This document shows, piece after piece, positions 11,579 to 23,045 of a DNA stretch of 64,000 nt. The DNA comes from Ceratodon purpureus (taxonomy: Eukaryota > Streptophyta > Bryopsida > Pseudoditrichales > Ditrichaceae): NCBI GenBank assembly GCA_014871385.1, contig CM026433.1:16372644-16436643 (forward strand). Reading direction: 5' to 3'. The stretch's first letter is position 1; each line of letters starts with the position of its first letter. The notes beneath the pieces were generated by a model, which worked only from the letters and a program-made list of their open reading frames with translations, was not told where the DNA came from and searched no databases. The translations under genes were made by a program, and so were the position numbers.

Positions 11579-11874
11579 AGCTCCTCTTCCGAGATTGAAG
11601 TCATCTCTCACAGATACTCTGTTACAACATTGAACCCATTCTGATTCCACTACTAGCATAATTGTTGAAATGTACTCTTGGTGGTGCCAATTTGATTCGA
11701 AATTACGTTTTAATAAAGTGCGAGAAGACAACTGTTGTAGGATCCGATTCCAGGTCTTCCTAAACGTCTATATCCCATCAATGTTACTATTATGGAACGT
11801 TTTGATCAACCATGTGAAAGTCTAGTAAAAAGCCACAAAAATTTGCTCCGCTTCCGGTATCAGAGGCAAAATCA
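11579..11874. other. 3' flank of the FMN/FHY copy
   Basis: Directly follows the TAG stop. AATAAAG-like signals occur near 11,712, which could be the old polyadenylation region. No other gene is seen. Confidence 0.4.
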
Positions 11875-12840
11875 TCACATCCAACAACTCAGTCTATAAG
11901 TCCTCCGGGGGCTCCAAGTACTTCGCGGAGTCAAACGGACGAAGGTTGTACAATGGCCCGGACGTGCAAGAGGCGTAGGCCATTGGCGCTGCAATGAAGC
12001 ATCACGATGCTCAACAAGGCTGCAGCGGGGCTGGGAAATCAAGCTCGATGTCGACCTCCAACCGCAAGTGATGGACTCCGTGATAAGTACGGCGAGGAGC
12101 ATGCCGTAGTAATGCTCTAATGTTTGTGTACATAGGCCAACCTTAGTTCCAGGATGTAGACCGAAACGCATGTAGACCTAAACCTCAGGAGGTAAAAGAA
12201 GCTAGAAGCCTCGATGTTTATGAGCCTACTCACGCAATGCATCCGGTGCTTCTTTGCAGTCGATGACCATTTCTCCCATAACGAGATAGCAATAACTTTG
12301 ATAAAGGATACTTGTACAGCTTATCGGCGATGCGTATCAAGCCTTGCCCCCCATTAACAATACCTTTATACACAAATGCAGTCAATATGTCTTACTTCGG
12401 TATCAAAAGGTTACATCAATTTTTGACTTGCGCAAAGGTTCACACTTGGGAAACAACTATAAGGAGATTCCTACGTACGGGGCAAAAACAGAAACCAAGG
12501 GAACAGACCCACGCACATTCTTCCAATACATATATGAGAAAGTATGCATGTGAGCGGCTCTTATTTGTAGTATTGAAAACGTGGGATTGCAGGCTCTCCA
12601 CATGTAAAAGGACGTCGGGGTGGATCTCACACCAAACTCATACATGGTGATCAACAATGAGATGTCCTGGTTGCAAGATTAAATTTTGTGCTGCATCCCC
12701 AAACATGCAAGTAACTACACAAGATACGGACTTCCTAGAAAATTCCAGAATTGAAGCATGCCCCGAAAACTTCAAACTTGCACCTGAATGTACTCCTAAC
12801 TGGTTCAACGCAACATTTCGCGAAGGGATTCATGAGATTT
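11875..12840. repeat. R1 block, copy a
   Basis: Conserved block also found at 25,098-25,500, 33,066-34,060 and 38,833-39,650. The part 12,025-12,800 is almost base-identical to 38,832-39,600; 112-residue frames at 12,312 and 39,112 translate identically. Two frames look formerly coding: plus SSGGSKYFAESNGRRLYN near 11,905, and minus HASILEFSRKSVSCVVTCMF near 12,760-12,690. I do not recognise either. A deletion of about 120 bp near 12,825, relative to 39,629-39,749, joins it to the kinase remnant. Confidence 0.75.
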
Positions 12841-13979
12841 GAATTGAACAACGTCGCCTAGAGTACGAATACTCTCAAAGGAGGCATGGTCATCCCACCT
12901 AGCCCATTCCCTACTCCGGGCCTATGCGTCCTATTTTCTTCCTGTGAGCAGACACCAGGGGTTGATTTTGTCACCGTCTTGCCGCTGAGACAAGCATTTA
13001 GGAGATCACCTAAAACGTGACGTCTATAAACTCTACCTCACCATGGTAAACTTGTATTCATCGAACCTGTGGTACCTCGCGAGGGAGGAAAAGTATATCT
13101 CTTTGTTCCACCTCACTCCACGGTGTCGACCTCGGTAGACTTCGTAATCTCCACCGTCCTCTCCTGGCTTTCATCCTCGTTGCTTTCTGTTGTCTCTCCA
13201 CTATCATATGATATCACTTGAGTTTTTGAGCCCTTTATTGTTACACTTGCAAGGTGACCTGCCGAGGAATTTTGGACGAGGGACGGCCTCACAAATTCGT
13301 GATAAGATGATGTTGTTGCGGCAGGAGGGTTTGGAGGCGATTGCATCCGCATATCATAATCACCAGAGATGTTGACATTGCAGATTCTGATCGGTAGAGA
13401 AATTCCACAAGGATCGGAATCCTTATCGCTCTTGACATCCTCCTCCATGGTATCCCCCTCCGCGTCTCCACCTCGATCCACAAACCTCCACCTTGACAGC
13501 TGGCCTCGCCATCAACGTTGTGTTCTTCTAATACCTTATTCTCAATCGACGATGGTCCGCTCGTGTCCGGAGTTGAGTGTCCGCTCGAATCCTTCTCATC
13601 TAGGAAAAGATGAGGCATCAGCTCCCACATCTTGTGCACTATGTACAGGGTCAGGGGAAGCCATCCCTGGGTACGGTGGAGCTACCACATCCACAATCGT
13701 CCGTGAGTCTGGAGGGCTCATTCTTCTACTTCCGAGAGGTGAGCCACTGGGGGCCGTCTCTACAGTCTGCAATCTGCATGAGTAAGTGCGATGGATAAGT
13801 GGGTCGAGAGGTGAAGCTGCAAAGTCAATTGGCGAGTCTGAGAGAAGGAAACCGATCGTGAGAGGAGGGAACGAATTGAAATCGTTGACATTGTTGTGGG
13901 TAGAGGCGGTTGGGTCTTGGCACCGTTCGGAAATCAATGTTGTAATTGCGAATGGCACAGCCCGAACAATTTCGCACAT
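12841..13979 (-). pseudogene. TKL kinase 5' fragment, copy II
   Basis: The minus strand holds the N-terminal part of the same kinase gene as 5,560-7,045. It begins MCEIVRAVPFAITTL at 13,979, runs through a Pro/Ser-rich region (PPYPGMASPDPVHSAQD), shifts frame near 13,600 into LDEKDSSGHSTPDTSG, and shifts again near 13,480 into DKDSDPCGISLPIRI. It ends with TESNEDESQERTVEITKSTE and a stop at 13,113. Downstream only the short 12,850-13,030 piece homologous to the pre-kinase region is left. No catalytic domain is present. Nearly identical to copy IV at 39.7-40.9 kb. Confidence 0.7.
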
Positions 13980-14470
13980 TGAAGCTCTGTCTTGTCAGAG
14001 TATTCTAGAAAGCATGTGCAAGTGGGCTGTGTTCCATCGGCACTATTGAGAGAGGGGCTTGTTTAACAGCATTGCAACATAGCTAGCAGCTAATCATCGG
14101 CGACATCCAGGGCGCTCTATCACCAATGCGGGCAGATCAAGGATGAAATGAGAATTGGCAGGTTGAGGTTTTAGGGTCGAATTCATTTGGAGTCTGAGAT
14201 GTGACTTTAGATGTGGGGTTTGCTCTATCGAGTTTTTGGGCTTTAGAGTATATGATCCTCGGTGTAGCGTACTTCACACTAGCGCCCTTCAAACAGCAAC
14301 AACACCGTCTTCCTAGCGCACACTCTCCCCCGTCATCGCCCCTCCTACAGTGGGCCGGGTCACACCAGTATAAGTGTATCCATCTACACCCGGGTCACAC
14401 CAGTGTAGCTCCGAGGAAATGGGGGTGTGAGCGCATCGGCCCACACCTGGGGTCACACCGATGTACCCTC

Positions 14471-15010
14471 ACAGAGATGAGGTGTGAGTGTGCCATCCTA
14501 CACCCAAGTCATACAGTCCGCCTACAGTCGGGTCACACCGGTGTAACCTCACGCTGAGAAGGTGTGTATGACTATCTACACCCGGGGTCACACAGGTGTA
14601 CCCTCACAGAGATGAGGTGTGAGTGTGCCATCCTACACCCAAGTCATACAGTCCGCCTACAGTCGGGTCACACCGGTGTAACCTCACGCTGAGAAGGTGT
14701 GTGTGACTATCTACACCCGGGGTCACACAGGTGTACCCTCACAGAGATGAGGTGTGAGTGTGCCATCCTACACCCAAGTCATACAGTCCGCCTACAGTCG
14801 GGTCACACCGGTGTAACCTCACGCTGAGAAGGTGTGTGTGACTATCTACACCCGGGGTCACACAGGTGTACCCTCACAGAGATGAGGTGTGGGTGTGCCA
14901 TCCTACACCCAAGTCATACAGTCCGCCTACAGTCGGGTCACACCGGTGTAACCTCACGCTGAGAAGGTGTGTGTATCTATCTACACCCGGGTCACACCGG
15001 TGTAGCGTCA
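14471..15010 (+). repeat. 135-bp higher-order repeat in array A
   Basis: The phrase ACAGAGATGAGGTGTGAGTG recurs starting at 14,471, 14,606, 14,741 and 14,876, exactly 135 bp apart each time, with almost no sequence change between units. This indicates recent local amplification. Confidence 0.9.
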
Positions 15011-15145
15011 CGGAGATGAGGTGTGAGTGCATCGGCCCACACCCGGGGTCACACCGGTGTACACTCACGGAGATGGGGTGTGAGTGTGCCACCTACACCC
15101 AAGTCACACTCTCTACCTACACCCGAGTCACACCGGTGTAATTTT

Positions 15146-15556
15146 ACAGAGATGAGGTGTGAGTGTATCGGCCCACACCCGGGGTCACACCGGTGTACAT
15201 TCACGGAGATGGGGTGTGAGTGTGCCAGCGTACACCCAAGTCACACTGTCTCCCTACACTCGGGTCACACTGGTGTAATTTTACAGAGATGAGGTGTGAG
15301 TGTATCGGCCCACACCCGGGGTCACACCGGTGTACATTCACGGAGATGGGGTGTGAGTGTGCCAGCGTACACCCAAGTCACACTGTCTGCCTACACTCGG
15401 GTCACACTGGTGTAATTTTACAGAGATGAGGTGTGAGTGTATCGGCCCACACCCGGGGTCACACCGGTGTACACTCACGGAGATGGGGTTTGAGTGTGCC
15501 AGCCTACACCAAGCGGCACACTGTCCGCCTACACTCGGGGTCACACCGGTGTAACT
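15146..15556 (+). repeat. 137-bp higher-order repeat in array A
   Basis: ACAGAGATGAGGTGTGAGTG starts at 15,146, 15,283 and 15,420, 137 bp apart. Each unit holds two full monomers (spacing of ACACCGGTG-type cores 57 and 80 bp), the longer one containing a degenerate half-core. Confidence 0.9.
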
Positions 15557-16448
15557 CCAAGGAGATAAGGTGTGAGTGCATCGGCCTACACCTCGGGTCA
15601 CACCGGTGTAAGTGTGTCTAAATACACCTGAGGTGTGATGTAAGCTCACGGAATTGAGGTGTGAGCGCATCAGCCCACACCTCGGGTCACACCGGTGTAC
15701 CCTCGCGGAGATGAGGTGTGAGTGCATCGGCTCACACCCAGGGTCACACCGGTGTACCCTCACGGAGATGGGGTGTGAGTGTGCCATCCTACATCCAAGT
15801 CACACTGTCCGCCTACACCCGGGATCACACCGGTGTACACTCATGGAGATGGGGTTTGAGTGTGCCCGCCTCCCCCTACACTCGCGGTCACACCGGTGTA
15901 ACCTCACGCTGAGAAGGTGTGTGTGACTACCTACACTCAGGTCACACCGGTGTAACTCCAAGGAGATGAGGTGTCGGTGCATTGGCCTACACCCGGGGTC
16001 ACACCGGTGTGAGTGTATCTAAGTACACCTGAGGTGTGGTGTAAGCTCACGGAATTGAGGTGTGAGCGCATCGGCCCACACCTCGAGTCACACCGGTGTA
16101 CCCTCGCGGAGATGAGGTGTAGGTGCATCGGCCCACACCCGGGGTCACACCGGTGTACTCTCACGGAGATGGGGTTTGAGTGTGCCCGCCTCCGCCTACA
16201 CTCGGGGTCACACTGATGTAACCTCACGTTGAGAAGGTGTGTGTGACTACCTACACCTGGGTCACACCGGTGTAACTCGAAGGAGATAAGGTGTGAGTGC
16301 ATCAGCCTACACCCGGGGTCACACCGGTGTGAGTGTGTCTAAGTACACCTCGGGTGTGGTGTAAGCTTACGGAATTCAAGTGTGAGCGCATCGGCCCACA
16401 CCCGGGGTCACACCGGTGTACCCTCGCGGAGATGGGGTGTGAGTGTAC

Positions 16449-16682
16449 GAGCCCGACCCCTCGCGATCCCCTCTCCCTCTCTGCTGTTTGCCCTCCTCTG
16501 TCTCTGCGGCGGAGCCACACTAATTCCCTACGTCGGAACGTCGTCTTAGGGTTGATGAATCCTTTGTCGAAAATTCTCCATCCTCTTTGGATTGATGACA
16601 TGTTTTGGTTAGTATCTTGGCGGGCAAAAGGGCCTCTTGGGCAGCCTCCACACTCCCCCAAAGTGGGGAGCCCTTAGTCGCG
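16449..16682. other. non-array insert within array A
   Basis: About 235 bp unlike the array interrupt it, including a C/T-rich stretch and TTAGGGTTGATGAATCC. The array resumes at about 16,683 with CGAATGTGCCCGCCTAC. No matching piece was found in copy 6. No terminal repeats were recognised. Confidence 0.6.
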
Positions 16683-18022
16683 AATGTGCCCGCCTACATC
16701 CGGCGTCACACTGTCAGCCTACACTCGGGGTCTCACCGGTGTAACCTCACGCTGAGAAGGTGTGTGTGATTGCCTACACCCGGGTCACACCGGTGTAACT
16801 CCAAGGAGATGAGGTGTGAGTGCATCGGCCTACACCGGGGTCACACCGGTGTATCCTCACGGAGCTGAGGTGTGAGTGTGCCAGCCTATACCCGGGCTGT
16901 GGTGTAAGCTCATGGAATTGAGGTGTAAGTGTATCGGTCTATATACCCGGGTCACACCGGTGTCGCCCTTGTTATATATGGTGTGAGTGTGTTCGCTCAC
17001 ACCGTGGATCACACTACTGTGACCTCACGGAGAAGAGGTGTGCGTGTCTCCGCCTACACCCGACGTCACACTGTCTCCCTTCAACCCCCAACGTCACACT
17101 GTCCGCCTATACCCATGGTCACACCGGTGTAATCCTTGTGATATTTGGTGTGAATGCGTCCTCTTCTGTAGGAAACGCCATGCATCCTCTCTTGTCTTCG
17201 TTGAAACATCTGGTTCAGTTGTAATATGCTCATTGCTTGCAAGGCCAAACTCTTGAAACTAAAAGTAGCGTCCAGACACTCTAACAACACCTAGTATGAA
17301 AACAATGAAAACAAATATATAGAGGTGAAGACAATTAAACAAAACACAAATAAAAACAAAGAGTTACACTGCGATATACATGGGTGTAGGTAAGGGGTGG
17401 AGGGGAACACCACTTTGCAAATGGGTTACACCACGGGGTTACACGAGTGTAGTGAAGGGCGGGGGGAACACCACTTGGCAAAGGGGCTACACCAAGGGAT
17501 TACACTAGGGAGTTGCACAGGTGTAGAGGAGCCTCGCTGATGGGAACGCTTTCACGCCTGGGTTGCCAAGGAGTGAGAGGACTGCTTATCACTGTATCAG
17601 CGTGTAAGATTGAATGAAAAATACAATTTCAAGCAATGCACTATTTCCTTTAAAGGGGAAATCAAGATAAGAAATAAAATAATGAATCAAGCATAAAATC
17701 AAGTTTTATATATATTCTATTTAATCCTCGTAAAAGTGAATAAGTATCATAAAGCAAATCCATCGAGCAGAGCGAGAAGGGTTTGACTAAGGGCAATGGA
17801 TCCGGTAGGACCCATTGCCCGTTACGTCTTAAGGTTATCTCAAAACAACGGATGCGGAGTAGCTAGGGGTGATCTCATTGAATTTTAGGTTTTATAGCCC
17901 CTATATTCATCCGGATGATGTTAAAAAATAAATATGACTCAAGCTTATCAAATCAAAAGGGTTAGGGTGCAAAAATACACGTGTACAAAAATCATTTATC
18001 TAAACATATGCACTCGATCCAA

Positions 18023-18880
18023 TTAACCCCTAAACGGCCATTGCCCTAGAATGGGCGTTTTTGAAATTTGGGCAAGTTCCTAAAAATTCAAATTTACTTG
18101 AAATTTTTTGAAATTTATTGTGGAAAAAGGTTTTTTCAAGAAGTTTATGGGGATAATTTTTTAATTTTTTTTGGATGAAGTGAGAAAAATTTATGCTCCT
18201 CTGAGCATAAAATGCCCTCCCACGGGCAGGCTCTCAGCCACTGTGAATAAAACTATTTCTGCCCAAAACTACCCAAGTCTGCCCAAATTTGCCTTAAGAC
18301 GAGACTTGGAAATTCCACCAAAAATTAAGATTTTGATATTTTTCAAAAATAAAAATTTTCATGTATAAAGAAAGTAGTAGATCATGTTCCCACCGTTCGG
18401 ATTTTTAATCCGAAATTTTTTCATATGCTATTTTTATTGTCAAAAAATGGCCTTTGTTTGTGAATTTCAGTATACCCCCTAGCAGAAAATGATATTTTTG
18501 GCAACCTTCCACAACTTTTTTGAATATAATTTTTCTTAACATAATTAGCTAACTTAGTCTTCTATGACGTGCATCAATACCTCCAAAATCTATAAAGCAA
18601 AAAAATGGTCTTTTGGGCCTTCAAAACTCTGCTGATCTCTTTTTGCGCAGGGAAAATAAATGTCTTTTTCAACTTTGAACGTTACGATCTTGCATTTGGT
18701 AACTTGGTAAGGAATGAGTTTGTAAGATTTAGTAGACATTTAGAAAGAGAAGTTAACTACAAGATCTTACGGTTAGATGTACTAATTAAGACCCCAACTT
18801 TGCAAAATCCACCTTGCTTTGAAGAGGGGCTGTTTTCATGCAGTTTTGATGAAAAACACCCTTGGCCGTTTAGGGGTTAA
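18023..18880. mobile_element. 850-bp non-autonomous DNA transposon (TTAA or TA target site)
   Basis: Element 18,027-18,876 begins CCCCTAAACGGCCA and ends with its exact reverse complement TGGCCGTTTAGGGG, a 14-bp perfect terminal inverted repeat. It is flanked on both sides by TTAA (18,023-18,026 and 18,877-18,880). The paralogous position in composite copy 6 (43,592-43,595) has a single TTAA and no element, giving a filled/empty site pair. The interior is AT-rich without a transposase. TTAA duplication suggests the piggyBac type; if the TIR is read as ACCCC...GGGGT, a TA duplication (Tc1/mariner type) fits equally well. Confidence 0.85.
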
Positions 18881-19948
18881 TCTATTAGCTATTTATTTGT
18901 AGAAAAATCACGAATGTATCAACTACATTTTTGAAAAGTTAACTTGGGATGTTTTGAATCATAAAATCAAATAAGTAAATTATCTTAGCTTCAGCACATA
19001 GTCACGCTATTTTCCTACAGAATCTGCTATGTGCACCTCAAAATATGCACTCTTGAAACACTACCTCTAAGGACTAACACCAGGGGTTATACAGTCACAC
19101 CTTGTTTGCAAAGGTATTGCACCACTAATCGGGTTACACCAGGGATCAGGTTACACAAGTGTGTCACCGGACTAAGAGGAATCCCGTCACACCTTCTTTG
19201 CAAAGGAGTTACACCAAGGGGTTACACCGGTGTAGCAAAGGGCTGTGGGGAACACCGTCACATCTTCTTTACAAATGGATTACACCTCGGGTGTTACACC
19301 GGTGCAGCAAAGGGCTCTTCCGCTGGCGCCCTCTTGTATCCGTGTACACTCCCCCGTCCGCGCTCGTCCGGCCCCGCCCTCTCATCCGCCCGCGTACGCT
19401 TGTCCGCCCGCGCCCTCTCTTGTCTCTGCACCCTCTCATCCGCCTGCGTTCACTCCTCCGTCCGCGCTCGTCCGTCCGCACGGTGCACCCCCTCTTCCCC
19501 CTACGCCATGTCTTCCCTCTTCGCCCTCCCTTCGGCCCGCGCACTCTCTTTCGTCAATGCCCGTCCGCCCGTGTCCTCCTAGCCCGTATGCCCTCCAGCG
19601 TCAAGTCCGTGCCCCATGGCATGTGTTGAATCAAATTCGGACTTGTGTACTTGTTCATTTTATATACAGCTGAGTACTCCGGTTGCCCTGGTAAAACCCA
19701 CGCAATCGAGTTGATCTTTTGAGCACTTCTCCACTGCTCCGGGCCTCTAAAAATCAGTGTATTGCTTCGAAGTGGTTCTCCAAGAAGTAGGCACTTGAAA
19801 TAGAAAGAATCTCTATTGTTTTATTGATGTTATTCTTCAACATGATGAACTAATTAATCTGAGGTAGACTCAAGTGCTCGTCTCGGGGAATGATAAAATG
19901 TGTGGCTTCTAAATTCAAAATCAGGATCTAAGGGATGACCTCATCAAA

Positions 19949-20269
19949 GTGCTTAACCACGTATTCAACAAGCTTGGCAAGTTGGCAACAAGGTGTTTCC
20001 TAGGAGCAGAATTGCGGACGCTCCTTCAACAATCCCTGGAGTACGGGGGCATAGAGCACAACAACACACATGGCCATGACTACTTTTGTAATGTACCATA
20101 TGCTGGCACTAAGGGATTAGATCAACCGGCTATGTATATCGAATATTCGGGAAAAACATCGAGAGACTCGATCAGTGAGAAAGAAGATTTTTCATGTGGC
20201 CAAAGAAAGGAGAAAAAAACGAATGTACAGGATTTTTGTTGCGTTCGTTGGATTCAGGTGATCACCTAA
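19949..20269 (+). other. open frame shared by composite copies 3 and 6
   Basis: The frame (RCFLGAELRTLLQQSLEY ... DQPAMYIEYSGKTSRDSI ... CVRWIQVIT, stop) has a counterpart at 44,678-45,025. Both stay open from LATRC to the same stop, although the surrounding duplicates have diverged by several percent. The only length difference there is 21 nt, in frame. An 8-nt difference upstream means the N-termini do not correspond. No family is recognised. It may be a coding remnant carried by the repeat or chance. Confidence 0.35.
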
Positions 20270-20275
20270 ATCCTA
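20248..20275. repeat. near-perfect palindrome at the end of the shared frame
   Basis: Around 20,250-20,275 GGATTCAGGTGATC is followed by GATCACCTAAATCC, with a perfect AGGTGATCACCT core and one mismatch in the arms. The equivalent site near 45,005-45,030 has one further change. Confidence 0.75.
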
Positions 20276-20909
20276 GCAACCCCCTGCGACACCGTGACTT
20301 TCCATAACTTGTATTTCAATATGACTTAACAAGTTCACGAGGTGGATAAACATCTTCCACGGATCCACGCAAGTTACTACACAGAAACTAAAGGTCTATA
20401 ACGGAGAGCTAGGTAGCGTTCAAGATGTATACCATGCAAGGTTTGAACAGTGTTTTATTTACAAGCACTTATATAGGCTCGAGAGTCGACCGGAATTGCC
20501 TCGGAAAAGTTCAGAAGCAGTTTAGGCGAGGACTAGAACGCAAGAAATATAAGGCCAAAGAGAGCAAAACTGTAATATTGCAACCATAGATCAAATAGCA
20601 ATGGAGAATAAACAAATGTGAATGAATTATACAGTAGCAACAACCGTGGAGGCAAAAGCTTCCAAAACTCTTCAAGTCCTCAATAACGCACAAATAATTC
20701 ACTAGGCTAAGAAGTGCTACAAGTCAGCATTATGCAGATCATCTAATTTATTCCCTAACAATACCGCCAGGATTATGATTTGGCTACCTAAAACACATGA
20801 CCAGCTATCACACATCACAACCTAACCAATCAGTCACAAAACTACTCTCACCATTCCGGGCCCAGGGTTGCCCACGCCACGCAACAGAGACTAAAAATGA
20901 CATTCTGGT

Positions 20910-23045
20910 TCACCAACTAACCTTCTTGTTTCTATACATCGCTTCATAATTTGCTGCAGTGATGAAGGAGCGTATGTCCTCATGTGTGGTTCCTGCATGA
21001 AGCGTCAGACTAAAGAATTCGACGCCACAGTACCTGGCCAGAATCCTGAGAAGGCTTGTTTTTCCACAACCAGTTTCTCCCATTATGAGAACAGGGACTT
21101 GTGCTGCCACCCGAAGGGCTATCAATGCCATTTTCAAGAAATTGTCCGCTGTGACGACATAAGATGGTTCAAAGGATGGTGCACTTCTTCGCAAGATCGG
21201 CCACATATTTGACCATAACTCATGCGAAGACATTGCTGCATAATCTGGCATCTTTTTTGGATCTGTTCTCAGTCTCTGGCTGCTAACGAGCTGAGTTATG
21301 GATTCTGGTAGAAGATTCGCGTTTCTATAGAGAAATGAGATGGGCCCTTCACTCTGGAAAAAAATCATTGAATGGTTACTGTGTACGCAGCACGTCCTGC
21401 ACATGGCAACATCAACAGTAAGTTTATTGTCCAGCTCTGAAACTGGAATATGGTGGTTTGATACAAATTTTACAATTCTCAACAAATGTTATGCCCCCGC
21501 CAGAATTTGTTCACCAACTATATTCAAGCCCACAATCTTTCATGACATGGGTAGGACGAGCATGGTTCCCATTTTGTTCAATGGATGACCTCTAACAGTA
21601 AGACGTCGACAAAATGTTTGCAAGGAAGAATTTTGACACCTCTAGGATACCAAAATGAATAAGGAAATTTTGCATTACCGTTTAATGAAGATGATACTCC
21701 ACACAAATGATTGAAACTAAACATGTATTTCCATTTCAGTGCACAAATTCAAGAATTTTATATTTTAGGAAGCGGAATCAACCAGGTTTAGAAATTACGG
21801 ACTAGGAAGAAGCACATTACATACCTTTGTCATATTATGAACCTTTCTTGTCTTTCCGAGACCGGGAAACTCTGAGGTAATCACCCGCATGTTTGAGCAC
21901 TCAACAGAAAGCTGCTTGCAAACCTCGGCCGAATTCAAAGTTCCCATGTGGCAGACCTGGACATTCAAGTGATGAGAAACTGCAAGTAGGGCCTCGCTCT
22001 TCGAGCAACATACCAAAGCAAGCCGTTTACAATCTTCTCCGTTCTTTGAAACCCGCTGATTACTTTCTTCCCATTCATGAACCTTTTCTTGGAGATCAGC
22101 CAAAAACTGAGTCTAACACTCCACCCTAAATTTTTCAATGTATGCAATGCAAAAGAGTCCCACTTCTTGCTTAGTTCTCTGGAAGCAGCGGTTTAGGAGG
22201 AGCTGAATCTATTCCCTAGTAGTCGATGAGCTGTACAATAGCACATTCCTTGGGACGTCCCTCAAGCTGAGTCCCCTTTTGTGAAACCAACTCACCACAG
22301 CTTCATGTTCTATCTGGGACTCTTCAACAAGAGCCAACACAAGGGATGTGTTATGTTTCCTCGGACTGCTTCCGTTGATAGACCTCGACTTGATTAATCT
22401 ACAAAATGAGGCCGAACCCATTTGAGTTTCGAAGAGTGGATTAAGAGATTCGGCAATCAACATTAGATTTACAGTCAAGGAGGACGGCTCATCTTTTCAG
22501 AGGAGGACAAAATTCCTTCTGGCATTCTCCAGCGCCGCTGTCGGATTCTTAATGCCAGCCCACTGTAGAAGCTCAACACACATACCCTCTTCCTCGTTGT
22601 CTTCTGACTGTAAACACTGATCGTTGAGGACCTGAAGAATCAGTCGCAATTCAATAGAACGGAAATAGTTGAGACAATAATGAGTGCACTGCGGACCTCC
22701 TTCACAGTTGCATACCACTCTTTGAGTTCTCTGTCGACGTTGCAAACAAGCGCCTGCAACTCTTGCAGTCCGGACACTGCCTGGTCAAATTGCGCATATT
22801 GGAAATGCCCTGAAGAACAAAGCTCTGAGATTGAAGCAACGAGTCTTTCAACAATGTCCACTTGTTCGATGAAGATCCCCGTGTCCTTCTCGGTCTCGGC
22901 ATTAGAGCGATCTGCAATTCAAAGCTCATGGTCCGACTTGTTTAGAATTCAACTCAAATTTCTCTAATGACACTGAATCATTGAAAACCATGTCTAGCAC
23001 ATCTCTGCATAGCACACGAATGTCTCCGAAATCCACATTTGTCAA
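20910..23045 (-). pseudogene. RNF213-like giant AAA+ ATPase fragment
   Basis: Reading the minus strand from 23,045: NVDFGDIRVLCRDVLDMVF; an exon from about 22,915 (FIEQVDIVERLVASISELC, GLQELQALVCNVDRELKEWY); then, after a one-base frameshift near 22,690, LNYFRSIELRLILQVLNDQC; 22,478-22,209 (LVLALVEESQIEHEAVVSWF); 22,100-21,850 with a P-loop ITSEFPGLGKTRK; and 21,380-20,915 with a second P-loop VPVLIMGETGCGKTSLLRIL followed by VEFFSLTLHAGTTHEDIRSF. Two P-loops spaced this way with ELNYF-type and DVHAG-like motifs match the AAA3/AAA4 region of RNF213-type proteins, whose full length exceeds 4,000 residues. Only a few hundred remain. Array A of copy 4 cuts into it at about 23,045. The RING domain is absent. 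Confidence 0.72.

Larger units (their letters stand above)
14165..20775 (+). repeat. composite satellite element, copy 3 (longest)
   Basis: Flank 14,165-14,345; array A 14,346-17,144 with two higher-order repeats and a non-array insert at 16,449-16,682; linker 17,145-17,362; first array B segment 17,363-17,600; AT-rich segment 17,600-19,060 containing an 850-bp inverted-repeat element; second array B segment 19,075-19,318; CpG-rich block 19,318-19,600; extra segment 19,600-20,540; tail 20,541-20,775, diverged. Copy 6 has the same extended plan without the 850-bp element, so copies 3 and 6 form a subfamily. Confidence 0.85.

Noticed and set aside
14346-17144. CRISPR-like array
   Set aside because: Monomers are contiguous and all similar, with no unique spacers; the DNA is nuclear plant sequence.
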